Assembly: GCF_943193065.1 (NCBI RefSeq)
Contig: NZ_CALPCS010000009.1
Span: 1 to 64,000, forward strand
Direction of reading: 5' to 3'
DNA length: 64,000 nucleotides
Origin: Veillonella agrestimuris
GTDB lineage: Bacteria; Bacillota; Negativicutes; Veillonellales; Veillonellaceae
In this document: piece by piece, positions 1 through 9,600 of the stretch
Numbering within the stretch: position 1 is the first letter of the stretch
How the letters are laid out: every line of letters starts with the position of its first letter
Position numbers and translations under genes: made by a program
The notes under the pieces: generated by a model
The model's input: only the letters and a program-made list of their open reading frames with translations
What the model was told of the DNA's origin: nothing
The model's database searches: none

Positions 1-95
1 TAAGATCCCATGTAGACGACATGGTAGATAGGCCAGGTGTGGAAGAGCCGTGAGGTTTGGAGCTGACTGGTACTAATAGATCGAGGGCTTTACTT
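1..95 (+). rRNA. 23S ribosomal RNA, 3' end (partial)
   Basis: The window opens inside a large-subunit rRNA. The stretch at about 66-90 (GACTGGTACTAATAGATCGA followed by GGGCTT) is the conserved 3' terminal region of 23S rRNA. The 5' part lies outside the window. The exact 3' end is estimated. Confidence 0.93.
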
Positions 96-97
96 AA

Positions 98-166
98 GCA
101 GGGCATTAGAAGATGGAGGAGCAAAGCGACGACAGATTCAATGCATCGCTTAGTTCGGAGCGTAAG
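98..166 (+). repeat. rRNA-spacer repeat, copy 1
   Basis: This 69-base stretch lies between the 23S end and the 5S gene. It shares most of its bases without gaps with 485-553, and more loosely with 701-760. The common core is GGAGCAAAGCGACG, then GATTC, TGCATC and GAGCGTAAG-like words. It has no convincing coding content. Confidence 0.7.
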
Positions 167-286
167 ATTTTACAAGGTAAAATCCACAGCGACGAACAAA
201 GCAAAGGATATACAATAAGCAGACAATATGTGCAATACAAATATATATACTTCTATGTAGTTTTCAGAGTACAAACTCTGACAGAT

Positions 287-401
287 TCAGTGGCGATAGC
301 TATGAGGATCCACCTGTTCCCATCTCGAACACAGTAGTTAAGCTCATAAACGCCGAAAGTACTTGGCTGGAGACGGCCTGGGAGGATAGGAAGTCGCTGA
401 T
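287..401 (+). rRNA. rrf: 5S ribosomal RNA
   Basis: The sequence contains the conserved 5S core CCATCTCGAACACAGTAGTTAAGC and the 3' segment GAGACGGCCTGGGAGGATAGG. The ends (TCAGTGGCGA and TCGCTGA) can pair as helix I. The spacer after 23S is about 190 bases and no tRNA is visible in it. The ends are accurate to a few bases. Confidence 0.92.
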
Positions 402-407
402 TAAACT

Positions 408-438
408 AAAAGGCACACCAGAGGGTGTGCCTTTTTTG
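408..438 (+). terminator. Rho-independent terminator of the rRNA operon
   Basis: An 11-base stem (AAAGGCACACC / GGTGTGCCTTT) with a three-base loop is followed by a T run. It starts seven bases after the 5S gene and closes the rRNA transcript. Confidence 0.9.
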
Positions 439-484
439 TTATGAATACCAATATGTAGAGTCCGACCAGGGAACTTGGGAAAAG

Positions 485-553
485 CAGGGCAGTAGAAGAT
501 AGAGGAGCGAAGCGACGATAGATTCTCTGCATCACTTTCTTCTGAACGTAAGC
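485..553 (+). repeat. rRNA-spacer repeat, copy 2
   Basis: This copy lies beyond the rRNA terminator and matches 98-166 over its full 69 bases, with about a dozen differences. The flanking stretch 554-690 carries further degenerate words related to 164-196 (for example CCACA-GCGAC). The whole interval 440-920 holds no credible gene; it is repeat-derived sequence followed by the promoter region of the next gene. Confidence 0.65.
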
Positions 554-700
554 AGAATAGCCTACTTGAAGGAACAGAGTGACGCACAAGTAGTGCGGAG
601 TCGCTTATGTCGCGAAGTAAGGTTTTCCAAAGAAGAACCCACATGAGCGACTAAGATGCTTCGAAGAAGAATCCCCAGTGAAGAAGCAAGTAGGGTAATA

Positions 701-760
701 GGGCGTAAAGGAGCAAAGCGACGTAGACGTCCATTGCATCAGATTCATCGGAGCATAAAT
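701..760 (+). repeat. rRNA-spacer repeat, copy 3 (diverged)
   Basis: This is a third, shorter and more diverged relative of 98-166. It keeps GGAGCAAAGCGACG, TTGCATC and CGGAGCATAA in the same order and at similar spacing. Confidence 0.5.
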
Positions 761-921
761 TTGCTAAGTAGCAAAGTCAAATATATAGTGAGGAGTGATA
801 GGATGTCGCTGATAGGATAACGGTATTTCTTATATTAGCGATAATATTATAAATAGTAGTATAATTAAACTATACTATTGCTTACAAAATAGACTTATAC
901 TTTTAATAATAAGGAGGCACT

Positions 922-1416
922 ATGGCACAAGAAGTTACAAATCGTCCTTTGCGAGTAGCTATTCTCACCGTTTCTGATACGAGAACGGTAGAGACTGACA
1001 AAGGGGGCAATACAGTGGAAGCATTGTTATTGGCTGCAGAACATGAAGTATTACACAGAGCCATTGTCATTGATGATTATGAGGCCATTCGAGAGGCTAT
1101 TATACCTTGGTGTATGGATAAGGCTCTGGACGTTATTATTACCACTGGAGGTACCGGTATTGCGTCTCGCGATGTGACTATCGAGGCCGTTAACTCCTTA
1201 TTTGAAAAGCATATCCCCGGCTTTGGAGAAATCTTTAGATATTTGTCTTATACTGAAGATATTGGAACGAAGGCCATTGCTTCTCGAGCTGATGCAGGGG
1301 TTAAAAATAATACGCTCATTTTCTCTATTCCTGGTTCTGTAGGGGCTGTTACATTGGCTATGGAAAAACTGATCCTTCCAGAAATGCCTCATTTAGTGAG
1401 AGAAATTACAAAGTAA
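922..1416 (+). CDS. MoaB/Mog family molybdenum cofactor protein
   Basis: The 164-residue protein has the MoaB/MogA fold signature: a hydrophobic start (RVAILTVSDTR) and the molybdopterin-binding loop TTGGTGIASRDVT at about residues 93-105. Members of this family adenylylate molybdopterin or act in the preceding step of molybdenum cofactor synthesis. The length is typical of the short MoaB/Mog class. An AAGGAGG ribosome site lies just before the ATG. No other molybdenum cofactor gene is next to it, so the exact step (MoaB-like or MogA-like) cannot be decided from context. It is transcribed away from the rRNA operon. Confidence 0.88.
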   Translation: MAQEVTNRPLRVAILTVSDTRTVETDKGGNTVEALLLAAEHEVLHRAIVIDDYEAIREAIIPWCMDKALDVIITTGGTGIASRDVTIEAVNSLFEKHIPGFGEIFRYLSYTEDIGTKAIASRADAGVKNNTLIFSIPGSVGAVTLAMEKLILPEMPHLVREITK

Positions 1417-1500
1417 GATTCTAAAATTATAGAAAAGTAACGTCTTGTATAGATACTTGAAAATTTCATTGAATTATTAAGTTAAATTGTAAAATAAGCA

Positions 1501-1528
1501 TAGACTGTTTTATTTACTATGCTATAAT
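1501..1528 (+). promoter_or_regulatory. Promoter of the phosphate transport pair
   Basis: TAGACT (1501-1506) and TATAAT (1523-1528) are 16 bases apart. TG lies one base before the -10, giving an extended -10. The start codon is 43 bases downstream of the -10. This is inferred from consensus only. Confidence 0.55.
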
Positions 1529-1570
1529 GAAAGAGTAAATATAGAAGCTTCATGTATCAGGAGGACATCC

Positions 1571-2200
1571 ATGGCTTTTAAATTAAAGAGCAAAGAAGAA
1601 AAGTTTTTTAGCATTTTAGAAAATCATGCTGGACTTACTTATGAAAGTGCGGAAATGATGGAGCGTGTATTTAAAGGTGAAGTATCGAAAGAGGAAGCCT
1701 TCCTTGAAATCGATATGAAAGAAAAAGCTGCTGATGAATTAGTTAATGAAACAGTAGACAGATTACGCAAAACTTTCATTACTCCAATGGACCGCGAAGA
1801 CATTCAACTTCTCATTGATCAGTTGGATACTACATTGGATAATATCAAAGAAATCATGGATAAAATGGTGATGTACAATGTAGGCAAACCTAGTGATGGC
1901 GCTATTCGCCTTAGCGAAATTGTCGTGAAATGTGTGAAGCACATTAATAAATCCATCGGTTACATGGGAAGCCTTAAAAAGGACCATGTAAAAGTTGAGG
2001 GCCGTGTACATCAAGTATTAAAGCTAGAATCTGAAGCCGATAATATTTATCATGAGGAAATGGCAAAGCTATTTACTCAATGTACAGATCCTATTGAAAT
2101 TATCAAATGGAAGGAAATTCTCAGCTCCATGGAAGATGTAATTGATGGCTGTGAGGATTTGGTAGGTACGTTCCGCCGGGTAGTATTGAAATATGCTTGA
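1571..2200 (+). CDS. DUF47/PhoU-like phosphate transport regulator
   Basis: The 209-residue helical protein belongs to the DUF47 (PhoU-like, TIGR00153) family, which is regularly encoded beside PiT phosphate permeases and is thought to control them. It is acidic and rich in Glu, Lys and Asp, with no membrane segments, so it should be cytoplasmic. A good site (GGAGGACATCC) precedes the ATG. The reading frame overlaps the permease gene by eight bases, so the two are translationally coupled. The family assignment is by sequence pattern and partner gene; the regulatory role is inferred from the family. Confidence 0.88.
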   Translation: MAFKLKSKEEKFFSILENHAGLTYESAEMMERVFKGEVSKEEAFLEIDMKEKAADELVNETVDRLRKTFITPMDREDIQLLIDQLDTTLDNIKEIMDKMVMYNVGKPSDGAIRLSEIVVKCVKHINKSIGYMGSLKKDHVKVEGRVHQVLKLESEADNIYHEEMAKLFTQCTDPIEIIKWKEILSSMEDVIDGCEDLVGTFRRVVLKYA

Positions 2201-3188
2201 TCACTATCTCATTTGGGCCGTTGTATTTCTCTGTTTAGCATTCGACTATATCAACGGTTTCCACGATACTGCAAATGCTATTGCCACATCTGTATCGACT
2301 CGTGCATTAGAGCCGAGAAAGGCGATTATGCTTACCGCTGTACTTAACTTCTTAGGTGCTATGGCGAGTACAGGTGTTGCAAAAACTATAGGTGGAGACA
2401 TCGTTATGTCCGCTAACCTAATTAATAGTGCTGTTATTTGTGCCGCTTTGATTGGTGCTATAACGTGGAACTTAGCCACTTGGTGGTGGGGGATCCCTAG
2501 TTCTTCTTCTCATGCCTTAATCGGTGGCATCATCGGTGCCGTAGGTATTTCAGTAGGTTTTGATGCGTTGAATGAACAAGGGATTTTGAAAATCTTCTTA
2601 TCTCTCGTATTATCTCCTATGATTGCTATGCTTGGTGGTTTCATTATTATGAAATTGTTGGTCATAATTTTTGGTCGCTTTTCGCCCATTACATTGAATG
2701 ATCACTTCCGCCGCATGCAAATCTTTTCCGCTACATTGATGGCCTTCTCTCATGGCTCTAATGATGCACAAAAGGCGATGGGGATCATCACACTAGCATT
2801 GCTTAGTGGTGGCTATATTGATACGTTAGATGTACCAATGTGGGTAAAAATCTCTTGTGCCTTGGCTATGGCTTTTGGTACAGCTGCCGGTGGTTGGAGA
2901 ATTATTACAACGATGGGTACAAAAATCTTCAAATTAGAAACAATCAATGGTTTTGCTGCAGATTTAAACTCTGCTATCACTATTTTTACGGCTACATTCT
3001 TGCATATGCCTGTTAGTACAACGCATGTAGTGAGTGGCTCCTTACTCGGTGTAGGTTCTGCAAAACGGGTGAAAGCCGTAAATTGGGGTGTTGCAAGATC
3101 TATGGTTATGGCTTGGTTTGTAACGATCCCATTATCTGGATTGGTAGCGGCTATGGCTTATGTAATTGGTAATTTCTTATTTGGATAA
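2193..3188 (+). CDS. pit: PiT family inorganic phosphate permease
   Basis: The 331-residue polytopic membrane protein carries the two PiT signatures: FDYINGFHDTANAIAT near the N-terminus (about residues 17-32) and FSHGSNDAQKAMGII at about 185-199. These are the inverted-repeat halves of cation-coupled phosphate transporters. Its length matches short bacterial PiT proteins. The start overlaps the end of the DUF47 gene, forming a two-gene operon. I see no strong terminator in the 280 bases that follow, only an A+T-rich intergenic region. Confidence 0.93.
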   Translation: MLDHYLIWAVVFLCLAFDYINGFHDTANAIATSVSTRALEPRKAIMLTAVLNFLGAMASTGVAKTIGGDIVMSANLINSAVICAALIGAITWNLATWWWGIPSSSSHALIGGIIGAVGISVGFDALNEQGILKIFLSLVLSPMIAMLGGFIIMKLLVIIFGRFSPITLNDHFRRMQIFSATLMAFSHGSNDAQKAMGIITLALLSGGYIDTLDVPMWVKISCALAMAFGTAAGGWRIITTMGTKIFKLETINGFAADLNSAITIFTATFLHMPVSTTHVVSGSLLGVGSAKRVKAVNWGVARSMVMAWFVTIPLSGLVAAMAYVIGNFLFG

Positions 3189-3396
3189 AATAAATTTAAT
3201 AGTGAATAACGTATATTAAAATTAAAACTACTATATAAATATTATTGATGTGGGTTGTGTAAGTTAAGCATTTATATATTTATATAGTAGTTTTCGTTTT
3301 TATTTATCAATAGACTGTATTACCTAGTTTATGACTGTAATTTTATGTAGGCATTACTAGAAAGTACTTTTCTCTACAAGTAGTAGATATTTTAAT

Positions 3397-3446
3397 AAAC
3401 TATACCAAACTATACCATTGCAGTATTGTTTGTGATGGTTTATACT
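3397..3446 (+). promoter_or_regulatory. Promoter of the Rrf2 gene with a tandem operator-like repeat
   Basis: TTGCAG (3418-3423) and TATACT (3441-3446) are exactly 17 bases apart. Directly upstream of the -35, the ten bases AAACTATACC occur twice in tandem (3397-3406 and 3407-3416). A related AAACTATACTATTGC lies at 868-882 before the Mog-like gene. The repeat is a candidate regulator-binding site. Confidence 0.55.
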
Positions 3447-3492
3447 TAAGATAGTAATACGTGAGTCCAACATGGACTGGAAAGGAGACCAT

Positions 3493-3924
3493 ATGAAGCT
3501 AAATCAAGCAACAGACTATGCATTTCGCATGGTTCTACACATGTCTGTGTTGCCTTATGGCGAAAAAATAACTGGTGCTGTATTGGCTGAGCAGCAAGTG
3601 ATTCCAGAACGCTTTTTGCTCAAAATTATGCGTAGCCTTGTAGCGGCAGGGATTATGAAGTCGTTCCGCGGTGTAGATGGTGGTTTTGCACTTAATCGAG
3701 AACCAAAAGACATTTCTATATTCGATGTTATTACCGCTGTGGAAGGAAATGCGTATTTACAAAAGTGTTTATATGATGCTGGTTCTTGCTCGAAATCTTG
3801 TAAGGGGCAATGTGCTGTAAACGAAGCTATGCGAGGTATTCAAAAGAAACTTGTGGAAGATATGCAAAATGTTACTTTTGATAAGCTAGCAGCTCGTGAA
3901 TTACAAATTTCAGAAGGTCATTAG
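3493..3924 (+). CDS. Rrf2 family transcriptional regulator with a cysteine cluster
   Basis: This is a 143-residue winged-helix protein of the Rrf2 family (N-terminal MKLNQATDYAFRMVLHM, then the LLKIMRSLVAAGIMKSFRG recognition region). Four cysteines lie in a 16-residue stretch (about 92, 99, 103 and 107), as in Rrf2 members such as NsrR, IscR and RsrR that bind an iron-sulfur cluster. I chose the ATG at 3493 because AAAGGAGACC lies just before it; an in-frame ATG 21 bases upstream has no good site. The gene is 74 bases before cydA, so sensing of oxygen, nitric oxide or redox state and control of the bd oxidase is a reasonable inference. Confidence 0.88.
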   Translation: MKLNQATDYAFRMVLHMSVLPYGEKITGAVLAEQQVIPERFLLKIMRSLVAAGIMKSFRGVDGGFALNREPKDISIFDVITAVEGNAYLQKCLYDAGSCSKSCKGQCAVNEAMRGIQKKLVEDMQNVTFDKLAARELQISEGH

Positions 3925-3998
3925 GTGACAGAGCATCTGAGTTAGTATCAGGGACAAATCAAGTGTGTATTTGTAGTTAATTCTGAGGAGGAAGAAAC

Positions 3999-5387
3999 AT
4001 GTTTGAGGCATTGGATTTAGCTCGATTACAGTTCGCGCTAACATCTATCTATCACTGGCTCTTTGTTCCGTTTACATTAGGTATGACGGTCATTGTAGCT
4101 ATTTTAGAATGGACCTATGTCAGCACTGGTAAAGAAGTGTACAAAAAAATGGCAAAATTCTGGGGTAAATTATTCCTTATCAATTTTGCTATGGGTGTTG
4201 TAACAGGTATCGTTCAAGAATTCCATTTTGGTATGAACTGGTCTGAATATTCCCGTTTTATGGGAGATATCTTCGGTGCACCACTCGCCCTAGAAGCATT
4301 AATGGCATTTTTCTTAGAATCAACATTTATGGGCGCATGGATTTTCGGTTGGGATCGTTTGTCCAAAACGACTCATGCTGTAGTTGCTACGCTTGTTGCA
4401 ATAGGTACAAACTTATCTGCATTCTGGATTTTAGTAGCAAATTCTTTTATGCAGCATCCTGTAGGATATGTAATCAATAATGGTCGTGCAGAAATGGATA
4501 ATTTTGCTGCGATTATCTCTAATGGTTACATTCCTGGTCAATATGCTCATATTGGTTTTAATGGCCTAATGACTGCTGGTGTTATTATTATGGCTGTTAG
4601 TGCATGGCATTTGATTAGAAAAAGCAATGTAGATTTTTATAAAACCTCTATTAAATGGGGCTTAGTCATTACTTTTGTGGCAGGCTCATTAGGAGCATTG
4701 GCTGGTCATCATCAAGGTCAATATGTTACAAAAGTGCAACCAATGAAAATGGCTGCGATGGAAGCTTTGTGGGAAACGCAAGACCCAGCTCCGTTTTCTT
4801 TAGTAGCTACTATTGATGAAAAGGGACAAAAAAATACGAGTGCTATTGAAATCCCTGGTGGATTATCATTCTTAACACAAAATTCTTTTACTTCTGGTAA
4901 AGTAGAAGGTATTAAAGATTTACAAGCTAAGGCGGAAATGGAATATGGTCCTGGTAACTATATTCCTGACGTAACATCTATTTTCTGGACATTCCGTATC
5001 ATGGTTGCTGCTGGGTGCTTAATGTTATTAGTAGCTTTCATCGGTTTAGTAATGAATGCAAAAGATAAATTAGTAGAAAATAAAACATTATTAACTGTTA
5101 TTTTCTGGATGTTACCATTGCCTTATATTGCGCAATCTACTGGTTGGTTTGTAGCAGAAGCAGGTCGTCAACCTTGGTTAGTATATGGTTTGCAAACAAC
5201 CGCTGCTGGTGTATCTAAAGCCGTTACAGCGCCAGAAATTTTAACTACTATCATCGGCTTCACTGCAATCTATGTAGTTGCTGCGATTGCTGCGATTTAC
5301 CTTGCTGTAGAGCACATTAAAAAAGGGCCAGATGGCAAAACGATTTATGATGTAGAAGAAAAAGAGGAGGCGAGATTATGGAACTAA
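3999..5387 (+). CDS. cydA: Cytochrome bd ubiquinol oxidase subunit I
   Basis: The 462-residue membrane protein is CydA. It has the heme-ligand histidine region RLQFALTSIYHWLFVPFT near the N-terminus and the signature GWFVAEAGRQPW near residues 388-399. The Q-loop is short. It carries quinol oxidation and the hemes of a high-affinity oxygen-reducing complex in the inner membrane. In an anaerobe this enzyme mainly removes oxygen. A GAGGAGGAAGAAAC site precedes the ATG, and the stop overlaps cydB. Confidence 0.96.
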   Translation: MFEALDLARLQFALTSIYHWLFVPFTLGMTVIVAILEWTYVSTGKEVYKKMAKFWGKLFLINFAMGVVTGIVQEFHFGMNWSEYSRFMGDIFGAPLALEALMAFFLESTFMGAWIFGWDRLSKTTHAVVATLVAIGTNLSAFWILVANSFMQHPVGYVINNGRAEMDNFAAIISNGYIPGQYAHIGFNGLMTAGVIIMAVSAWHLIRKSNVDFYKTSIKWGLVITFVAGSLGALAGHHQGQYVTKVQPMKMAAMEALWETQDPAPFSLVATIDEKGQKNTSAIEIPGGLSFLTQNSFTSGKVEGIKDLQAKAEMEYGPGNYIPDVTSIFWTFRIMVAAGCLMLLVAFIGLVMNAKDKLVENKTLLTVIFWMLPLPYIAQSTGWFVAEAGRQPWLVYGLQTTAAGVSKAVTAPEILTTIIGFTAIYVVAAIAAIYLAVEHIKKGPDGKTIYDVEEKEEARLWN

Positions 5388-6397
5388 TTATGAGTAACCT
5401 CAATGTAGTATGGTTCATCTTGCTTTGCGTTCTCTTTGCAGGATTCTTCTTATTAGAAGGTTTTGACTATGGTACAGGTATTTTACTTCCTTTCATTGGT
5501 AAAACGGACGTAGAACGTCGTCAATTGATCAATGCATTAGGTCCTGTGTGGGATGGTAATGAAGTATGGATGATTACTGCTGGTGGTGCATTATTTGCAT
5601 CGTTCCCACATGTATACGCTACTTTGTTTAGTGGCTTCTACTTGGCATTATTCTTAATGCTAGCTGTATTAATTATGCGCGGTGTAGCATTTGAATTCCG
5701 CTCTAAAAGTCCAAGCCGTGCATGGCGTACAACATTTGATTACTGCATTTTCATCGGTTCTATCGTGCCTGCTTTATTGTGGGGCGTAACAGTAGGTAAC
5801 TTAATTCAAGGTACACCTATTGATGAGACGATGACATATGTAGGTACTTTCTGGGATTTACTTAGCCCATATACAGTATTATGCGGTATTGCATTTATCT
5901 TGTTGTTTACATATCATGGTGGCTTATTCGCATCTATTAAAACAGCAGGTCCTATTTCCGAACGTGCTCGTGCTGCTTCTTTAGTAGTAGGCGTTCCTAC
6001 TGCTGTCGGGGCATTAGCATTAGTAGCTGCTACATATGTATATACAGACCTCTTTAACTCTGTATTAGCTATTGTATGTTTTGCAGCTGCTATCGTATTG
6101 TTCCTCATTTCTTGGGGTGCAACACGTACTCGCAATACGAAATGGGGGTTTGTATTTAGCTCCTTATCCGTTATTGCTGTAACAGTAGCTTACTTTGCAG
6201 GTTTGTTCCCACGTATTATGGTTTCTTCTTTGAATCCAGAGTGGAGCTTAACAATTACAAATGCAGCTTCTTCTGATTACACATTGTTATTGATGACTAT
6301 AGTAGCCTTGATTTTTGTACCAATCGTATTGGCTTACCAAATTTGGGTATACTGGATTTTCCGTCATCGTGTAACAGAAAAAGATCTTCACTATTAA
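5378..6397 (+). CDS. cydB: Cytochrome bd ubiquinol oxidase subunit II
   Basis: The 339-residue polytopic protein matches CydB (N-terminal FFLLEGFDYGTGILLPF and GPVWDGNEVWMITAGGALFASFP). It pairs with CydA in the bd oxidase. The chosen ATG lies after GAGGAGGCGAGATT and overlaps the cydA stop by ten bases, so the subunits are translationally coupled; a second ATG twelve bases on is less well placed. A clear terminator follows at 6460. Confidence 0.95.
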   Translation: MELIMSNLNVVWFILLCVLFAGFFLLEGFDYGTGILLPFIGKTDVERRQLINALGPVWDGNEVWMITAGGALFASFPHVYATLFSGFYLALFLMLAVLIMRGVAFEFRSKSPSRAWRTTFDYCIFIGSIVPALLWGVTVGNLIQGTPIDETMTYVGTFWDLLSPYTVLCGIAFILLFTYHGGLFASIKTAGPISERARAASLVVGVPTAVGALALVAATYVYTDLFNSVLAIVCFAAAIVLFLISWGATRTRNTKWGFVFSSLSVIAVTVAYFAGLFPRIMVSSLNPEWSLTITNAASSDYTLLLMTIVALIFVPIVLAYQIWVYWIFRHRVTEKDLHY

Positions 6398-6459
6398 TTC
6401 TATAGTGATATATTTATTAACTCAATACAATATACTTTCATAGATTTTGAAAGTATCAT

Positions 6460-6494
6460 AAAGAGGCGTACTGTAGCGGTACGCCTCTTTTTTA
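6460..6494 (+). terminator. Terminator after cydB
   Basis: An 11-base stem AAGAGGCGTAC/GTACGCCTCTT (outer arms exact) with a short loop is followed by six or more T. It separates cydAB from the CydDC gene. Confidence 0.85.
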
Positions 6495-6619
6495 TGTTAT
6501 GATGAGTATATATTGATAAATTTAGAATTGTTGTCATTGGAAACTATCTAGATGTATGGTTCTGTTATATGTATTAGATGCTAATACTATGATTAGAATC
6601 GTTGATAAAGGGAACACAT

Positions 6620-9600
6620 ATGATTCAAAAAACTGCTTTGCAGGTAATTCGCCAGGAACGGTCCATATTGTCCTTACTATTGTTGATGACTATATTGAAT
6701 AGTTTGTCTATGGTAGGGCAGGCTTGGTATTTTGCTATGCTCATCAATAATTTTATTTTTTTAGATCATACTGTATATGATGAACAACATACGTTGATGA
6801 TGCTCATCATTATGATTGCAATTCGGTTAGGTTCATTCTATTATATAGAACATTTAGCCGAGACATTGGGCGGGAGAGCAAAAGATATATTGCGTAAAAG
6901 AGCAATGACTCATCTTTTCTCATTAGGCATACAACAAAAGGCGACTCAAGGAGATACGATTCACTTATTAACAGATGGATTAGAACAAGTAGATGCCTAT
7001 GTGGCTCGTTATTTACCACAAATTTTATATGCCGTTATCATTCCTCTAGTCATGGGGCTTGCTATTATCGATGCTATGCCAGTGATTGGGGTCATTTTAA
7101 TTCTCACGGTTCCACTTATACCATTCTTTATGATTCTCATCGGTAAACAAGCAGAAAAAATGAATCAAGAACAATGGGAACGGATGAGTCTATTGTCAGG
7201 GCATTTTCTCGATGTCTTGCGCGGTATTATGACATTGAAAGTATTTGGTCGTAGTAAAGAGCAAATTGATGTTATTGGTAGACTATCGGAGGAATTTAAA
7301 GATTCTACCTTAAAGGTATTACGCGTAGCCTTTTTATCAGCTTTAGTGCTTGAAATGGTGAGTACTATCAGTACAGCTATTATTGCTGTTTACATGGGGC
7401 TGACTTTATTGGAAGGGGGCATCTCCTTTTTCCCAGCCTTTTTTATTCTTCTCTTAGCGCCTGAATTTTACGCACCTTTTAGACAACTAGGGGCAGCCTT
7501 TCATACAGGAATGGCTGGGAAAGCATCGCTTGAAAAATTTGATGCTTTTATGGCAACTGTATCTACATTGCCTAAAGGGGGGAGATTACGTATTACAGAG
7601 CCATTGGAGCACATCGAGTTACAGGATCTTACTTATACCTATAATGGTACTGATAATGGAGTACATCATATATCTTTGATAGCTAAGCGAAATGAACCTA
7701 TTATGCTGGTCGGTGAAAGCGGGGCAGGAAAATCGACGATAGGTCATTTGGTAGCAGGATTTTTAGAGGCTCCAGGGCAATCTATTTTCATCAATGGCAT
7801 GCCTATGAATGATCTATCTATGGACTGGTGGCGCAGTCAAATTGCTTATGTATCGCAGAAGCCGCACATTATGAATGGTACATTGCGAGATGTTATCGCC
7901 TTTGGACGCCCTGTAAGTGATGAAGAGATTATCAAAGCTGCAGAACAAGCTGAATTAACGTCTATTATAAAAGAAAAGGGCTTAGATTTCCTTATTGGAG
8001 AAGGCGGCGCAGGTTTGAGTGGCGGCGAATTACAACGTATTTCTCTTGCCCGTGCATTTTTACAACAACCTCAAGTCCTCATCCTTGATGAAGTGACAGC
8101 CCATTTAGATGTGAATACAGAGGCGACTATTGGGAAAGCATTGCAACGATTACTTCACGATAAAATAGTTATCCTTATCGGTCATAGATTAAAAACGATG
8201 CATTGGGCTAAGGAGCTATATGTTTTAAAAGCAGGTGCTATTGTTGAACAAGGTACTTATGAAGAACTATTAGGCAATAATGGGTATTTTCATAGTTTAG
8301 TGCAAGCGGGTATGGGCAATTATGTTACCTATGTAGATGATGTAGATAGCCTTACGTTGGAAGAAACTCAATCTGGAGGGGTGCAATCTAATCTAGTAGC
8401 ATCTACTGATGGATTCGATAGTGATAAAGAGTTTATAGAAAAACAATGGGCATCAGCAGCAGAGGAGAACAGTAGATACTCAGAGAATCAGACAAGCTAT
8501 GAAATTACTAGGCATCAACAGATATACAAAAATGGCTCTATTTTAGAGGGGTTACGTTTACTATTATCTGTACTTAGTCCTTCGAAATGGTCGCTTCTAT
8601 TAGCCTTTATCTTTACTTTTTTGACGGTCTTTATGAATGTAGGCCTTCTTAGTGTATCTGCGTGGCTATTAGCTTCAGCTGCATTGCAGCCAGGTATTAC
8701 CTACTTAAGTTTGGCTATTGTAGGTGTTCGCTTCTTTGGTATCAGCCGAGCCGTTAGTCGTTATTTTGAGCGATATACATCGCATAGAATGGCATTCCAA
8801 GGGCTGTATGGATTACGTGTCTGGTTTTATACTCATTTAGAACCGCTCTTGCCCGCTTTCTTTAATCGATGGGCTGCCGGTGATATGCTAGGTCGCATTA
8901 TGGTAGATATTGAAGTATTACAGTTTTTTTATTTACGTACTTTAATCCCACCGTTGGCGGCTATTGTGTTGACTATTATCGTAGGTTACGGTGTAAGCAC
9001 TATTGATCCAGTATTATCCCTATTAGTCGTTATAGCAGCGATCATAACGGGGATTGTCTTACCTTATGCGGTGTATCGTTATCATCGTCAATCATTAGAA
9101 CTCATCAGTGTATGTCAGAGCTATTTAAAATCTAGACTCAGCGATGCCTTAGAAGGCATGGAAGATATTATTAGCTATAATAGGATTCCCTTAACTACGA
9201 CTATATTGAGTCAGTATATGGATGATATAGAACATCATAAGGTGCATATTAGTAAAGGCATGAATCTCGGTAATACGGCTTTTATGGGGATTGTTCAAAT
9301 TACTGTCATAGTGGCTGCTGTGATAGCTGCTAATGCTCTTACCGGTCCATGGGCTAGTGTTATGGTCGCAGTTTGTGTTATCGGTATTCAGGCTTGGTTT
9401 GAAGCTTTACAGCCTATGATTGTAGCTTTCCACCATGGTTATGAAAGTACCCTTGCCGTACGTCGCTTATTAGATATTAAGGAAGCTGCGCCAGCTATTA
9501 TTGATAACCATGTGGTAGAAGGAAAAACGATGACTACCATGGATTCTATAACGATAAAGGATGTTTCCTTTTCTTATACGTCGGGGCACCCAATTTACAA

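Noticed and set aside
113..337. Open frame across the 23S-5S spacer and the 5S gene
   Set aside because: It overlaps the 5S rRNA and repeat sequence and has no credible translation signal.
300..644. Minus-strand open frame over 5S and the terminator
   Set aside because: It runs through a 5S gene and a strong hairpin, so it is chance.
6602..6619. TTG start 18 bases upstream in cydDC
   Set aside because: The ATG at 6620 has AAAGGGA at a normal distance; the TTG has none.
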